From assembly GCA_025980665.1 (NCBI GenBank), contig JAICXC010000002.1:1-64000 (forward strand): 64,000 nucleotides of DNA, given 5' to 3'. The stretch comes from Bryobacteraceae bacterium (lineage in GTDB: Bacteria; Acidobacteriota; Terriglobia; Bryobacterales; Bryobacteraceae). Below, one piece after another: positions 37,408-47,510 of this stretch. Position 1 is the first letter of the stretch. Each line of letters begins with the position of its first letter. The notes beneath the pieces are model-generated. The model searched no databases. It saw only the letters and a program-made list of their open reading frames with translations, and had not been told where the DNA came from. The translations under genes were made by a program, and so were the position numbers.

Positions 37408-38741
37408 TTCCGTTGCTTGATCCAGTCGATCAGTACGTCGCGCAGCAGCACGCCCTGATCGTGGCGTGGAAACACCTTGCCTTTGTCAGCCCAGCTCTGC
37501 GCAACGAAATCTGTAGTGTCCAGACGATACACCCGCTTGGGATCCAGCGACGCCGTCACGACCGGGTCCGTGCCGCCGGAAGGGTCCTTCAAGGCGGCCA
37601 GTTGATCGCCTGGAATTTCAAGTGTCACCACCGCATTTGCAAAAGGCATCACGTTCCCGACGTGGCGCGCCAGCAACTCGCCTTTATGCAGTGCGTCGCG
37701 AACGCTCCCCCGGTTGGTAAACGCAAAGTCCGCGGGCATCCCGTCGAGCATGGCTCGCTCCATCAGGGTTTTTACCTCTGCTCGCGGGATCTCGCGTGTT
37801 GCGCGGCCAATGGGAACGTCGACCAGCGCCGAGACTCTCGCTTCCCACTTCTCGACCTGGGCCTCGACCGTAGGATCGGCCGGGTACTCGCTGTCGTCCA
37901 CGGGAATTCCGGTCCATTCGTGTGAGACGATGCGGCGGGTCGCGGTGTCATAGCGCAGAACCATGCGGCCTACCTGGCGTCCGTAGCCTTCCGCGTGGAT
38001 CACGAACTTTCCGTCAATCTCGACGGGTTCTTTCCACGGCCTGTGGTCGTGCCCGATCACTACCACGCTGACGTCCGGCAGATTGTGCAGGATGGATTCC
38101 CCCTCGGCCTTCTCAATGTGCCCCAGGACCACCACCATGTCGGCCTGTTCTTTTGCTCGCGCAACAATCGGCCGGAGAGTCTCGACGATCGGCGCGGCGC
38201 CATAGGGACCCACTTTGTCTCGAGTCGTACTGCCTAGAAGGTTTTCGAGCAGCGCACCGACCACCGCGACCCGTATACCTCCAACGTCGCGAACCACATA
38301 GGGGGGATTCACCAGCCGGTTCCCTGAAGCGTCCACCGTATTCGCGCTGACCGTGGGGAAACTCGCGATCTGCATGTAATCGCGAATCTTCATCCAGCCA
38401 TAGTCAAATTCGTGGTTGCCCAGACAGTTGACATCGATGCCCAGTTTGTTAGCGATCTCGTAATCCGGTGCGCCTTGAAACACAGTGCTGACCGGAGTAC
38501 CCTCTACCAGATCGCCCGCGTTGAGCGTCAGTGATGCGCTAGCCGCGGCTCGTTCGCGATTGAGCAATGTGGCTAGGTGGGCCACACCTCCGATGCCATC
38601 AGGATCCGGAAGCAGGCGGTCGTGGAAATCGTTGAAGTGCAGGATGGTGAGCTCGTGGACATTGCTCTGCCGGCAGCCCGCCAATACCCCGGCCCACAGG
38701 AGAACAAAAGAGGTAAGAAGTGTTCGGCGGCGAAGGACCAA
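37395..38741 (-). CDS. 5'-nucleotidase/UshA-like lipoprotein
   Basis: A 448-residue protein with a lipoprotein signal (cysteine 23 in VLAGC). The N-terminal metallophosphoesterase domain has LTILHFNDFHDRL, LNAGDLVEGTP, CLGNHEFDYG and VVIGHDHRPW, the dinuclear-metal motifs; the C-terminal 5'-nucleotidase substrate domain follows from about 280 (DFAFTNRGSVRDAL, DTTDFVAQSWADKGKVF). It probably removes phosphate from nucleotides outside the cell. Confidence 0.93.
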   Translation of the reverse strand: MVLRRRTLLTSFVLLWAGVLAGCRQSNVHELTILHFNDFHDRLLPDPDGIGGVAHLATLLNRERAAASASLTLNAGDLVEGTPVSTVFQGAPDYEIANKLGIDVNCLGNHEFDYGWMKIRDYMQIASFPTVSANTVDASGNRLVNPPYVVRDVGGIRVAVVGALLENLLGSTTRDKVGPYGAAPIVETLRPIVARAKEQADMVVVLGHIEKAEGESILHNLPDVSVVVIGHDHRPWKEPVEIDGKFVIHAEGYGRQVGRMVLRYDTATRRIVSHEWTGIPVDDSEYPADPTVEAQVEKWEARVSALVDVPIGRATREIPRAEVKTLMERAMLDGMPADFAFTNRGSVRDALHKGELLARHVGNVMPFANAVVTLEIPGDQLAALKDPSGGTDPVVTASLDPKRVYRLDTTDFVAQSWADKGKVFPRHDQGVLLRDVLIDWIKQRKVIP

Positions 38742-38760
38742 ATTAAATTATCGCCCGCCG

Positions 38761-39174
38761 TTACTTCGACTGGGAGCCGCGAGCCCAGTCGGCGATGGTC
38801 TTCCAGTCGGGATCGTTTTTCGACTGGAATTGGCGGCCCCCGCTATGAAAATCGTCGCCGCCAGCGGTCCCCGCCAAGGGATGTTTCAGGATCGGGCTGG
38901 AAAGCAGATTTGCCGAGTTCACCAACCTGGAGACGGCTTCGAAGTTCTTCCGCGACTCCTCTTCGGTCCAGTTGGTTGCGCCAGGATCCAGCGGTTGCAG
39001 GCGGAACGCATTGCCTGCGCCAGCGTGACACACCACGCAGCGGGCGTGGCCCTCCCGCTTCTTAAGGAAAATGGGCTCCACTTTCGCGCGATACGTCGCG
39101 AAATCGAGCGACTGTGCCGCAGCAAACGACGCTGCGATTGCTATCACGATGGCGAGCCGGGCTGGGGTAGTCAT
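38761..39174 (-). CDS. Small exported protein with one c-type haem motif
   Basis: A 137-residue protein with a signal peptide (MTTPARLAIVIAIAASFAAA) and CVVCH (residues 46-50), a single c-type haem-binding motif. The remainder (FRLQPLDPGATNWTEEE) resembles planctomycete/acidobacterial small cytochrome-like proteins that precede sulfatase or nucleotidase genes. The longer upstream open frame is excluded because the ATG at 39174 precedes a clean signal peptide. It lies next to the nucleotidase on the same strand. Confidence 0.78.
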   Translation of the reverse strand: MTTPARLAIVIAIAASFAAAQSLDFATYRAKVEPIFLKKREGHARCVVCHAGAGNAFRLQPLDPGATNWTEEESRKNFEAVSRLVNSANLLSSPILKHPLAGTAGGDDFHSGGRQFQSKNDPDWKTIADWARGSQSK

Positions 39175-39503
39175 ATGTCTTTCGCTAATGTTCGCGCGCG
39201 GCCCATAATACCACATGGGATTCGCGTTGTGGATCGACGCCAAAGATGGCCTTGCGTGGGCGCAAGGTACGCATGAATACCGTCCCATGGGCAGCGCCGT
39301 AATCGCATCCACCGACCAGTTCCGGCAGCGCGATTTTCGAAAGACGCGGCGTCCACCCGCCCATTTGCGCCGATCTTTCGTGGGATTTTTCGGATCGCTC
39401 GAGGAGGTCAACGTGAGGTTAAGGCTGCAGGGCAAGTGGAGGCGCCGGGCTACCCCGGCCCACCTCCTTTAAACCCGCTCTCGCGGTATACTTTACAGTT
39501 TGC
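39175..39503. other. Intergenic region with a hairpin and a promoter-like TATACT
   Basis: No gene is supported in this 329-base gap. It contains a hairpin at about 39438-39467 (GGAGG-GCCGGG against CCCGGC-CCTCC with bulges) followed by TTTAAA, and a TATACT at 39487-39492. If that is a -10 element, transcription would start about five bases before the ATG at 39504, giving a nearly leaderless mRNA; no Shine-Dalgarno sequence is present there. Confidence 0.4.
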
Positions 39504-40490
39504 ATGCAAAACGAACCCATCACGGACATCGCCCACCTGGGCCACCTGGAGCTTTTCACTCCTAAACCCGACGAAAGCGTGCGTTTCTTCGTCGACATCA
39601 TGGGGATGACTGAAAGTGGCCGGGAAGGCGACTCGGTCTACCTGCGCGCCTGGGACGACTACGAGCGCCATACCCTCAAGCTCACCGCCGCCAAACAAGC
39701 TGGAATGGGCCATATGGGACTTCGCGCACGTAGCCCGCAGGCGCTGGAACGTCGCGTAGCCGCTCTCAAGGGCACCGAATTCGCCATCGGCTGGGATAAG
39801 GGCGATTTGTGCCACGGGCCCGCGTTTGTGTGCCAGGATCCGGACGGCCACAAGATCCAGCTGTATTACGAAACTCAATGGTATGACGCGCCTGCGAACT
39901 TGAAACCAGCGCTCAAGAACCAGGCGCAGCGGTTTCCGGCGCGAGGCTGCAACGTTCGCCGCCTGGATCATTGGAACGGCCTGGCGGTCGACATCAAGGC
40001 GAATCGCGAGTTCTTCGAAAACTACCTGGGATTCCGACTCACCGAGCAGATCGTCCTCGATACCGGCGTCGAGGCCGCGATGTGGATGACCTGCACCAAC
40101 AAGAGCTACGATTTCGCTTACACCAAGGACGCGACCGGCACCAAGGGCCGATTCCATCACGTAACTTATGCGGTCAATAGCCGCGAGGAAGTTTTGCTGG
40201 CCGCCGATATTTTCCTGGAACACGGCGTCAAGATTGAAACTGGTCCGCATAAACACGCGATCCAGCAGACGTTTTTCCTGTATGTTTACGAACCCGGAGG
40301 GAACCGCGTCGAGATCGCCAACGCGGGGGCGCGTCTGATCCTGGCGCCCGACTGGAAGCCCATCCGCTGGACCGAGACCGAGCGGAAAAAGGGCCAGGCC
40401 TGGGGTCTGAAGACCATCGAATCTTTCCATATTTACGGCACCCCGGCGGTTCCAGGCCATCCCGGTAGCGGACCTGAATCCGGGTCGTAA
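39504..40490 (+). CDS. Extradiol ring-cleavage dioxygenase (catechol 2,3-dioxygenase type)
   Basis: A 328-residue two-domain vicinal-oxygen-chelate enzyme. The N-terminal domain begins IAHLGHLELFTPK; the catalytic C-terminal domain supplies Fe(II) ligands His156 (RRLDHWNGLAV), His218 or His219 (GRFHHVTYAV) and Glu270 (GGNRVEIA), a facial triad at near-XylE positions. It opens a catechol ring next to the two hydroxyls using O2. The substrate is not known. It precedes the aromatic O-demethylase on the same strand, suggesting a lignin-derived aromatic pathway. Confidence 0.9.
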   Translation: MQNEPITDIAHLGHLELFTPKPDESVRFFVDIMGMTESGREGDSVYLRAWDDYERHTLKLTAAKQAGMGHMGLRARSPQALERRVAALKGTEFAIGWDKGDLCHGPAFVCQDPDGHKIQLYYETQWYDAPANLKPALKNQAQRFPARGCNVRRLDHWNGLAVDIKANREFFENYLGFRLTEQIVLDTGVEAAMWMTCTNKSYDFAYTKDATGTKGRFHHVTYAVNSREEVLLAADIFLEHGVKIETGPHKHAIQQTFFLYVYEPGGNRVEIANAGARLILAPDWKPIRWTETERKKGQAWGLKTIESFHIYGTPAVPGHPGSGPESGS

Positions 40491-40507
40491 ATTTACACAA
40501 GTGTTAA

Positions 40508-41956
<1,449 letters not shown>

Positions 41957-41988
41957 ACTATTTCCGGCGGTTGCTTAAGGCGTACGAA

Positions 41989-42016
41989 GGGGGCAGATTC
42001 ATCTGTCCCCTTTTTT
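41989..42016 (+). terminator. Rho-independent terminator
   Basis: GGGGGCAGAT (41989-41998), loop TC, ATCTGTCCCC (42001-42010), one G-T wobble, followed by TTTTTT. It closes the dioxygenase/O-demethylase unit. Confidence 0.9.
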
Positions 42017-42083
42017 GTTTCTCCCATTGTGGCGAGGAATGCTTTGATCAAGCCGCATTCCAATGTGATAAGTTTGAGTTGGA

Positions 42084-42209
42084 ATGAGGAACGCTGTTCT
42101 TCTTGTTATCGCAATCCCTGTTGGCTACTTCTTGATGGCAATGCAGTTCTCCGGAACCAAATCGTGCCCTAAATGGCTTCGGGAGTTTCTGAATCGTCAT
42201 AGTCGTTGA
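42084..42209 (+). CDS. Possible small membrane peptide
   Basis: A 41-codon open frame (MRNAVLLVIAIPVGYFLMAM then polar residues ending RHSR). A single hydrophobic helix is plausible. No good ribosome-binding site precedes it and no relatives are known to me, so it may not be a gene. Confidence 0.3.
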   Translation: MRNAVLLVIAIPVGYFLMAMQFSGTKSCPKWLREFLNRHSR

Positions 42210-42259
42210 GCCGCCTCCAGCACCGTCCTTCTGTGTGATTGTGCCATAGTGAAAACATC

Positions 42260-43243
42260 TTGACGGGTCCCGTTCTGGTCGCCGGCGGCGCGGGCTACAT
42301 TGGTAGTCACACTTGTAAATTGCTCGCTAAGGCGGGGCGCGAGCCTATCGTTCTCGACAATCTCAGTACCGGGCATCGCTGGGCAGCCAAGTTCGGTCCG
42401 TTTTATGAAGGCGATATCGAAGACGGCGAGCTGGTGCAGAAGATTGTTCGCCAGCACGGCATCACGGACGTAATCGATTTCGCTGCGAAAGCTTATGTTG
42501 GTGAATCGTACACCGATCCCGGTAAGTACTTTCGCGAGAACGTCGGCAAGACGATTCACTTTCTGGATGCCCTGATCGCGTCCGGTGCGAAGAACATTGT
42601 GTTCTCTTCCACCTGCGCCGTGTATGGGGATCCCGAGACCATCCCGATCACCGAATCGGAGACGAAGAAGCCGGTGAACCCGTATGGCGATACTAAACTA
42701 TTCGTCGAACGCATGCTGCATTGGCACGGGATCGCGCATGGCCTGAAGTGGGTTGCGCCCCGATATTTCAATGCCGCTGGCGCCGATCCTGAAGGCGAGC
42801 TGGGGGAACTGCACGAGCCGGAAACGCATCTGATTCCCGCCGCGTTCGAGGCGGTTCAGGGAAAAAGACCGCAGCTCGAAGTTTATGGCACAGATTATCC
42901 CACTCCGGACGGAACCGCTGTCCGCGATTACATTCACGTGTTCGATCTCGGCCGCGCCCATATTCTCGCGCTGGATTACTTGCGCCAGGGCGGGGAATCG
43001 ATATCGGTCAATCTGGGTACCGGCGTCGGCCAATCTGTCCTGGACGTGGTGCGCGCGGTCGCTTCGGCTAGTGGTCATGACGTCCCGCACGTGCTTCGGC
43101 CGCGGCGCGCGGGCGATCCGCCGGAACTGGTAGCCGATCCTTCGCTAGCTAGGAAGGTGCTGGGCTGGACCGCCGAATACCGGGACATCAAACGGATCGT
43201 CGAGACCGCTTGGGCCTGGCACCAGCGTCACGTAACTTCTTAA
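42260..43243 (+). CDS. galE: UDP-glucose 4-epimerase
   Basis: A 327-residue extended short-chain dehydrogenase. The NAD-binding motif is GGAGYIGSH, followed by VLDNLSTGH. The catalytic S-S-T and Y-x3-K are seen in VFSSTCAVYGDP and NPYGDTKLFVERM, with RYFNAAGADPEGELGE further on. It interconverts UDP-glucose and UDP-galactose for exopolysaccharide and LPS. Start codons TTG 42260 and TTG 42239 are both possible; the first fits the family's short N-terminus. It starts a plus-strand run with small gaps to the aromatic and one-carbon genes downstream. Confidence 0.94.
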   Translation: MTGPVLVAGGAGYIGSHTCKLLAKAGREPIVLDNLSTGHRWAAKFGPFYEGDIEDGELVQKIVRQHGITDVIDFAAKAYVGESYTDPGKYFRENVGKTIHFLDALIASGAKNIVFSSTCAVYGDPETIPITESETKKPVNPYGDTKLFVERMLHWHGIAHGLKWVAPRYFNAAGADPEGELGELHEPETHLIPAAFEAVQGKRPQLEVYGTDYPTPDGTAVRDYIHVFDLGRAHILALDYLRQGGESISVNLGTGVGQSVLDVVRAVASASGHDVPHVLRPRRAGDPPELVADPSLARKVLGWTAEYRDIKRIVETAWAWHQRHVTS

Positions 43244-43301
43244 TCCTACCGCGGGGTTGTGATATAGTGGCTCGACTCACTTCCCAAGTCGGAGGCAATG
43301 C

Positions 43302-44351
43302 ATGAAACAGCCCGCACTCGGAATTGTCGCTACCGTCCTGATCGTGGCGGTCTCTCTGGGCGTCATTTCCCTGTTCGATTTTCCGACGTTCGGCAGCTGG
43401 GTGATCTTCGTTATGGCGGCCATAATTCCGATGGAAATCGTCATCGGCGTAACGTGGGGTGCCAATCCTGGTTTCGTCAGCTCTCACTCCCAGCCTTTGA
43501 AGGGAATTCTGCTGGTGCTGGTGAATATCGCGGTAGGTGTGGTCGTGGGTGGTATCTGCCATGTGGTCGTGGGGGGCGGCATTGCTCCGCCTACTCCGAT
43601 TTTGGTCTTGTTCGGCATCGTTTCCGTCGTGGTCATGTTCTGGATGGCCATCATGTTTGGAGGATGGCCGTTCACCAGTTTGATCAAGAGTCCGGTGGGA
43701 GCCGGCTTGGCGATGCTGGCGGCGGTCTACATCATTAACTACCTGCTATTCCGCTTGTTTTTCGATTTCAGCTTTATGGCTGGAGCTCCGTGGTATCGCG
43801 CCAGTCTCGATCCGCATGGAATGTTCAACGGCGTCAATGCGCAGGTGTTCTACGTAACTGCGCTCACTTTCCTGTTTGTAATGCTGCACTTCGATCTGTG
43901 GCCGTTTACATTGGCGCCGGCCGTGATGAAGCAGCCTGCACTCGGTATTGTATGGACGCTGCTGGCGCTGGTGCTGGGCGCTGTTGCGTACTACATCGGT
44001 GTTAACACGATGGGCATGGATCCGATGATATTCCTCATATCCGGGCCGATCCCGTTCATCTTTGGAACCATCGTGGTGCTGAATATGCTGCACAACTCGC
44101 TATTCGCCAGGTTCACCCAGCCCGTGAAGGGGGTCTTGAACTGCGTGGCAGCCTTGGTCATCGGAGTCCTGCTGGCGAAGATGTATGGGGCGCTCGCGTC
44201 CACGGTGACCGGCGTACTTAAGCCGGGCCCGCCCACCAACGATTTCGAGATCTGGTTGGCGACGGCGCTGCTCGGTATAACCTTCCCATTCCTGATCTTC
44301 TTCGCCGAATTCTTTAAGATGTGGCCGCTCCGGAAGAGCAAACCGGAATAG
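43302..44351 (+). CDS. Multi-pass membrane protein built from internal repeats
   Basis: A 349-residue protein with about ten membrane segments. MKQPALGIV occurs at residue 1 and again near residue 208 (AVMKQPALGIVWTLLALVLG), and the related QPLKGILLVLVNIAVGV and QPVKGVLNCVAALVIGVLLA lie between and after, so four similar units can be seen. No catalytic or transport motif is recognised. The gene follows galE by 58 bases and precedes an intradiol dioxygenase by 29, so it may be a transporter for the aromatic substrate. Start ATG 43302 with GGAGG upstream. Confidence 0.75.
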   Translation: MKQPALGIVATVLIVAVSLGVISLFDFPTFGSWVIFVMAAIIPMEIVIGVTWGANPGFVSSHSQPLKGILLVLVNIAVGVVVGGICHVVVGGGIAPPTPILVLFGIVSVVVMFWMAIMFGGWPFTSLIKSPVGAGLAMLAAVYIINYLLFRLFFDFSFMAGAPWYRASLDPHGMFNGVNAQVFYVTALTFLFVMLHFDLWPFTLAPAVMKQPALGIVWTLLALVLGAVAYYIGVNTMGMDPMIFLISGPIPFIFGTIVVLNMLHNSLFARFTQPVKGVLNCVAALVIGVLLAKMYGALASTVTGVLKPGPPTNDFEIWLATALLGITFPFLIFFAEFFKMWPLRKSKPE

Positions 44352-44380
44352 ACTAGTTGGAGACGAGGTAATCAATACAT

Positions 44381-45295
44381 ATGCTACGCGCGATTGACGA
44401 AAACACCATTACCGACGCCGCGATTGAGCAGATGGCGGCAACGCCGAATCCGCGGCTGAAGCAGATCATGGAGCCGTTAGTGAGGCATCTGCACGCCTGG
44501 GCACGCGAGGCGGATCTTACTCCCGAAGAATGGCTCGAGGGGATCAAGTTCCTGACTGCCGTGGGACAAAAGTGCACCGCGTTCCGGCAGGAGTTCATTT
44601 TACTTTCCGATACGCTGGGCATGAGTTCCTTGATCAACTCCCTTCACGATAAACGCGCAGCGGAGGCCGGCACCAAGAGCAGTCTGGTTGGTCCGTTCTA
44701 TCGCCAGGATTCTCCGCCGATGAAGCTGGGCGATACCATCGTTACCAAGCCGACCAACGGGCTCGAAGTCGTGCTTTACGGACGCGTGACTGACAGGGCA
44801 GGGAAGGGCGTTCCGAATGCTTCGATCGAGGTGTGGCAGCCGGATGAAACCGGCAACTACGATTTGCAGAAACACGATCCATCTGAGATGGACTTGCGCG
44901 GCCATTTCCATACCGATAGCGATGGACGTTACTACCTGCGTACAGTAGCGCCCCTCGGATACATGATCCCTATGGACGGACCGGTGGGCGACATGATTCG
45001 TGCGCAGAAGCGCCATGGCTATCGTCCCGCGCACATTCACTTTATTGTCGGCGCACCGGGCTATCGCGAGGTGGTAACGGCGCTCTATCTCGCGGGCGAT
45101 CCGCACGTCGATTCCGATACCGTGTTTGGCGTGACAGAATCGCTAGTGACGAAGGTCAACGAGAAAGATCCTGGCTCGCCGATTCCTACTCTGCCCAGCA
45201 TCAAATTCGACTTCCAGCTCGCCGCGGCAACGGCCAAGGATATGACCGGACGCGTCGGCGCGGATCCATCGCAGATCGTTAAGGTGGGAGCGTAG
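44381..45295 (+). CDS. Intradiol ring-cleavage dioxygenase (catechol/hydroxyquinol 1,2-dioxygenase type)
   Basis: A 304-residue protein with an N-terminal helical dimerisation domain (about 1-100) and the catalytic domain. The four Fe(III) ligands are visible: Tyr160 (ETGNYD), Tyr194 (APLGYMIP), His218 and His220 (RPAHIHFIV). The helical linker and length fit catechol or hydroxyquinol 1,2-dioxygenase rather than protocatechuate 3,4-dioxygenase. It cleaves between the hydroxyls, giving cis,cis-muconate or maleylacetate. It sits in the same run as galE and the thymidylate-synthase-like gene. Confidence 0.93.
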   Translation: MLRAIDENTITDAAIEQMAATPNPRLKQIMEPLVRHLHAWAREADLTPEEWLEGIKFLTAVGQKCTAFRQEFILLSDTLGMSSLINSLHDKRAAEAGTKSSLVGPFYRQDSPPMKLGDTIVTKPTNGLEVVLYGRVTDRAGKGVPNASIEVWQPDETGNYDLQKHDPSEMDLRGHFHTDSDGRYYLRTVAPLGYMIPMDGPVGDMIRAQKRHGYRPAHIHFIVGAPGYREVVTALYLAGDPHVDSDTVFGVTESLVTKVNEKDPGSPIPTLPSIKFDFQLAAATAKDMTGRVGADPSQIVKVGA

Positions 45296-45312
45296 CGGTA
45301 CAATAGCGTTTC

Positions 45313-46833
45313 GTGAAGTTTGAGGCTCTCTACTACCAAGACCGCCTGAAGATCGTCAATCCAGAAGGCGACGTCGCCATTACGACGCTCTGGTCGAAAG
45401 TAGAATCCGCCTATCAAATCATGGAAGAAGCGGGCGTGGACCTGTCACCCGCAACCTCGCGCATCGGACCCATTGCCAACTTGTACGGAAATGGTCTTCC
45501 GCAGATGTTGCGGAACCTGTTGTGGAACCCGCATATCCGTTACATCGTGATTGTCGGCAAGAACCTTTCCGGGTCGCGCGAGTGGATCTTGAACTTCTTC
45601 GAGCATGGTCTGGAAGAAGTGGAATTTCTGGGCGCGAAGGCGTTTCGCATTCGCAATACGACACGCACGATCGATGGCTGCGTACAGCCGCAGAATTTTT
45701 TGAATGCTCCTGGCTTTACCGTGCTCGGAGATGTGGGTGACCCGGCGACCAAAGCGGGATTGAAGTCTTTTTTCGACGGCCTCCCTCCGGCGGAGTCTTG
45801 CGATCTTGTGCGCGTTGAACCCCCGCCTATCCCAGAACCTGCGGTGACACGATTTCCAACCGAGCCGCGCAGCCACACTATCGTGCGCGACACACCAATG
45901 GAGGCGTGGTCGGAGATCATCTTCCGTTTGTTCCGCTTCGGCCATCGCAACATGGTGGCGAAGAAGAGCGGGCCCGAAGGCCGCGTCGAGCTGCAAAACA
46001 TCAAGGCTATTATCGAGAACCCGTGCGAAGGGCCGGATGAAATTCTCCAGCAGTATGGGTTCAGTCTCGCGAAGTTCCAGGGCTATCAGCAGCGCATCCT
46101 GGATCCGGAGAAGCCGCCGGATCTTGGCTATACGTATGGCAATCGACTGCGCGCGTATTTTCGACGTCCTGATGGGACATTGATCGATTCCCTGGAAATC
46201 GCCGCGCGGAGGCTCAGAGAGAAACCCGAATCGCGGCACGCCTACATTGCGCTGTGGGACAACACTCGCGACCTGCCCGAAGGCACCGATACTCCCTGCT
46301 TCGTTTCCGCATTCTTCAGAAAATTCGACGGCAAGCTGACGCTGACTGCTACCTTTCGATCGCATAACGCCATGGAAGCCTGGCCGGAAAATGTCTACGG
46401 GCTGATCGCCATCCAGCGATTTGTCGCGGAGAAGGCCGGCATGGAGCCCGGCCCGCTCACCGTGTTCAGCCACTCCATCAGCATCGACGTTTCCTCACTC
46501 GAAAAAGCCCGCAAGATTGCCGCCAGCAAGGAGTCTGACGAGGTGTACGATCCGGCCACGGGCAAGCATGGACCGCGCATGGACCCAAACGGTGCCTTCA
46601 CGACTACGTTTGACGCGGCCACGTGGGAACTGGTGGTCGAACATTCTTACAACGGAATGAAGCTCAATGAATATCGCGGCAAAAGTGCGGAAGAAATCGA
46701 GCGGCAACTGGGACGGGATGTGGCGCTGTCGGAGATCTCGCACGCTCTGTACTTGGGGCGGGAAATCGCGCGCAAAGAGTTCGAGATGAAAGCCGCACGT
46801 TCCAAAGAAGGTCCACGCGCGAAATCAGAATGA
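45313..46833 (+). CDS. Thymidylate-synthase-like protein with an N-terminal MtrA/DUF4346-like domain
   Basis: A 506-residue protein with two parts. Residues about 1-160 (VAITTLWSKVESAY, IGPIANLYGNGLPQMLRNLL, NPHIRYIVIVGKNLSGS) resemble the DUF4346/MtrA methyltransferase-subunit fold. Residues about 190-410 match the thymidylate synthase core: GYTYGNRLRAYF, the RRLREKPESRHAYIALWDN phosphate region, catalytic Cys329 (TDTPCFVSAFF), TATFRSHNAMEAWPENVYGL with Arg349 and Asn360. Changes are Asp169 of E. coli TS to Asn352 and the ribose-contact His and Tyr to Ser390 and Asp392. Start GTG 45313. The gene overlaps the HAD gene by four bases. Whether it makes dTMP or another methylated or hydroxymethylated nucleotide is open. 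Confidence 0.75.
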   Translation: MKFEALYYQDRLKIVNPEGDVAITTLWSKVESAYQIMEEAGVDLSPATSRIGPIANLYGNGLPQMLRNLLWNPHIRYIVIVGKNLSGSREWILNFFEHGLEEVEFLGAKAFRIRNTTRTIDGCVQPQNFLNAPGFTVLGDVGDPATKAGLKSFFDGLPPAESCDLVRVEPPPIPEPAVTRFPTEPRSHTIVRDTPMEAWSEIIFRLFRFGHRNMVAKKSGPEGRVELQNIKAIIENPCEGPDEILQQYGFSLAKFQGYQQRILDPEKPPDLGYTYGNRLRAYFRRPDGTLIDSLEIAARRLREKPESRHAYIALWDNTRDLPEGTDTPCFVSAFFRKFDGKLTLTATFRSHNAMEAWPENVYGLIAIQRFVAEKAGMEPGPLTVFSHSISIDVSSLEKARKIAASKESDEVYDPATGKHGPRMDPNGAFTTTFDAATWELVVEHSYNGMKLNEYRGKSAEEIERQLGRDVALSEISHALYLGREIARKEFEMKAARSKEGPRAKSE

Positions 46834-47510
46834 TCGTCTTCTTCGACATCGGCTCGACTCTGATCGACGGACCGCCGTTTGGCCCGGCGAGACGCCTCTC
46901 GGAAACACTTGGCCTCGGACCGGAGGCGGTGAAAGAATTGGAGCGCATCTTATTCCGTTCGCCCGCGAGCGATCCCCAGCAACTCGCGAATACCGTCGTA
47001 AATCGGTTGCGCGTCGATCGCAATAAGGCCTTGGAGGCTTGCACCGCGCTATGGAATGCCCAACTTGAGGAAGCTTACGTGCTGCCCGGCGCGCGCGAGC
47101 TGATCGAGAAACTCAAATCCGCGGGAATTCCCAGAGCGTATCTTTCGAACATCTGGCCCCCGTTTTACGAACACTTTCAGCAGGAGTTCGCGGAAGAGGC
47201 TGAGAATCAACCGCAGTTTCTCTCCTTCCAGACGGGTCTACTGAAGCCCGATCCCGCGTTCTTCCAACTGGCCCTGCGCGCGGTGGAAGCTCGCGCGGAA
47301 GACGCGGTCATGGTGGGCGACACATACAAGAACGATATCCGCCCGGCGATCGAGCTGGGCATGCGCACCGTGTGGGTCCTGCATCGCCTCGAAAAAGAGA
47401 AGGCCGATTTGATCGACGTGATGAACGGCGACGCCCCGCCGCCCGACCTAACGCTCGCATCGATCGCCGATCTGGAACCGTCCAAACTACTAAGTCATGC
47501 AAATTATTAA
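46830..47510 (+). CDS. HAD-superfamily hydrolase with altered motif I
   Basis: A 226-residue HAD protein. Motif I is VFFDIGSTLIDG, with Gly where phosphatases have the second Asp; motif II is in AGIPRAYLSNI, motif III Lys in LLKPDPAFFQ and motif IV in VMVGDTYKNDI. The Asp nucleophile is present, but the altered D-x-G suggests a REG-2-like or non-phosphatase reaction. ATG 46830 overlaps the previous stop (ATGA), and the gene overlaps its downstream neighbour by 14 bases, so the three are translated together. Confidence 0.86.
   Translation: MIVFFDIGSTLIDGPPFGPARRLSETLGLGPEAVKELERILFRSPASDPQQLANTVVNRLRVDRNKALEACTALWNAQLEEAYVLPGARELIEKLKSAGIPRAYLSNIWPPFYEHFQQEFAEEAENQPQFLSFQTGLLKPDPAFFQLALRAVEARAEDAVMVGDTYKNDIRPAIELGMRTVWVLHRLEKEKADLIDVMNGDAPPPDLTLASIADLEPSKLLSHANY

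Noticed and set aside
39215..39472. Plus-strand 85-codon frame in the gap before the extradiol dioxygenase
   Set aside because: Arg-rich translation without motifs, ending in the hairpin; no ribosome-binding site.
45445..46473. Open frame of 342 codons on the minus strand
   Set aside because: Antisense to the thymidylate-synthase-like gene; no motifs of its own.
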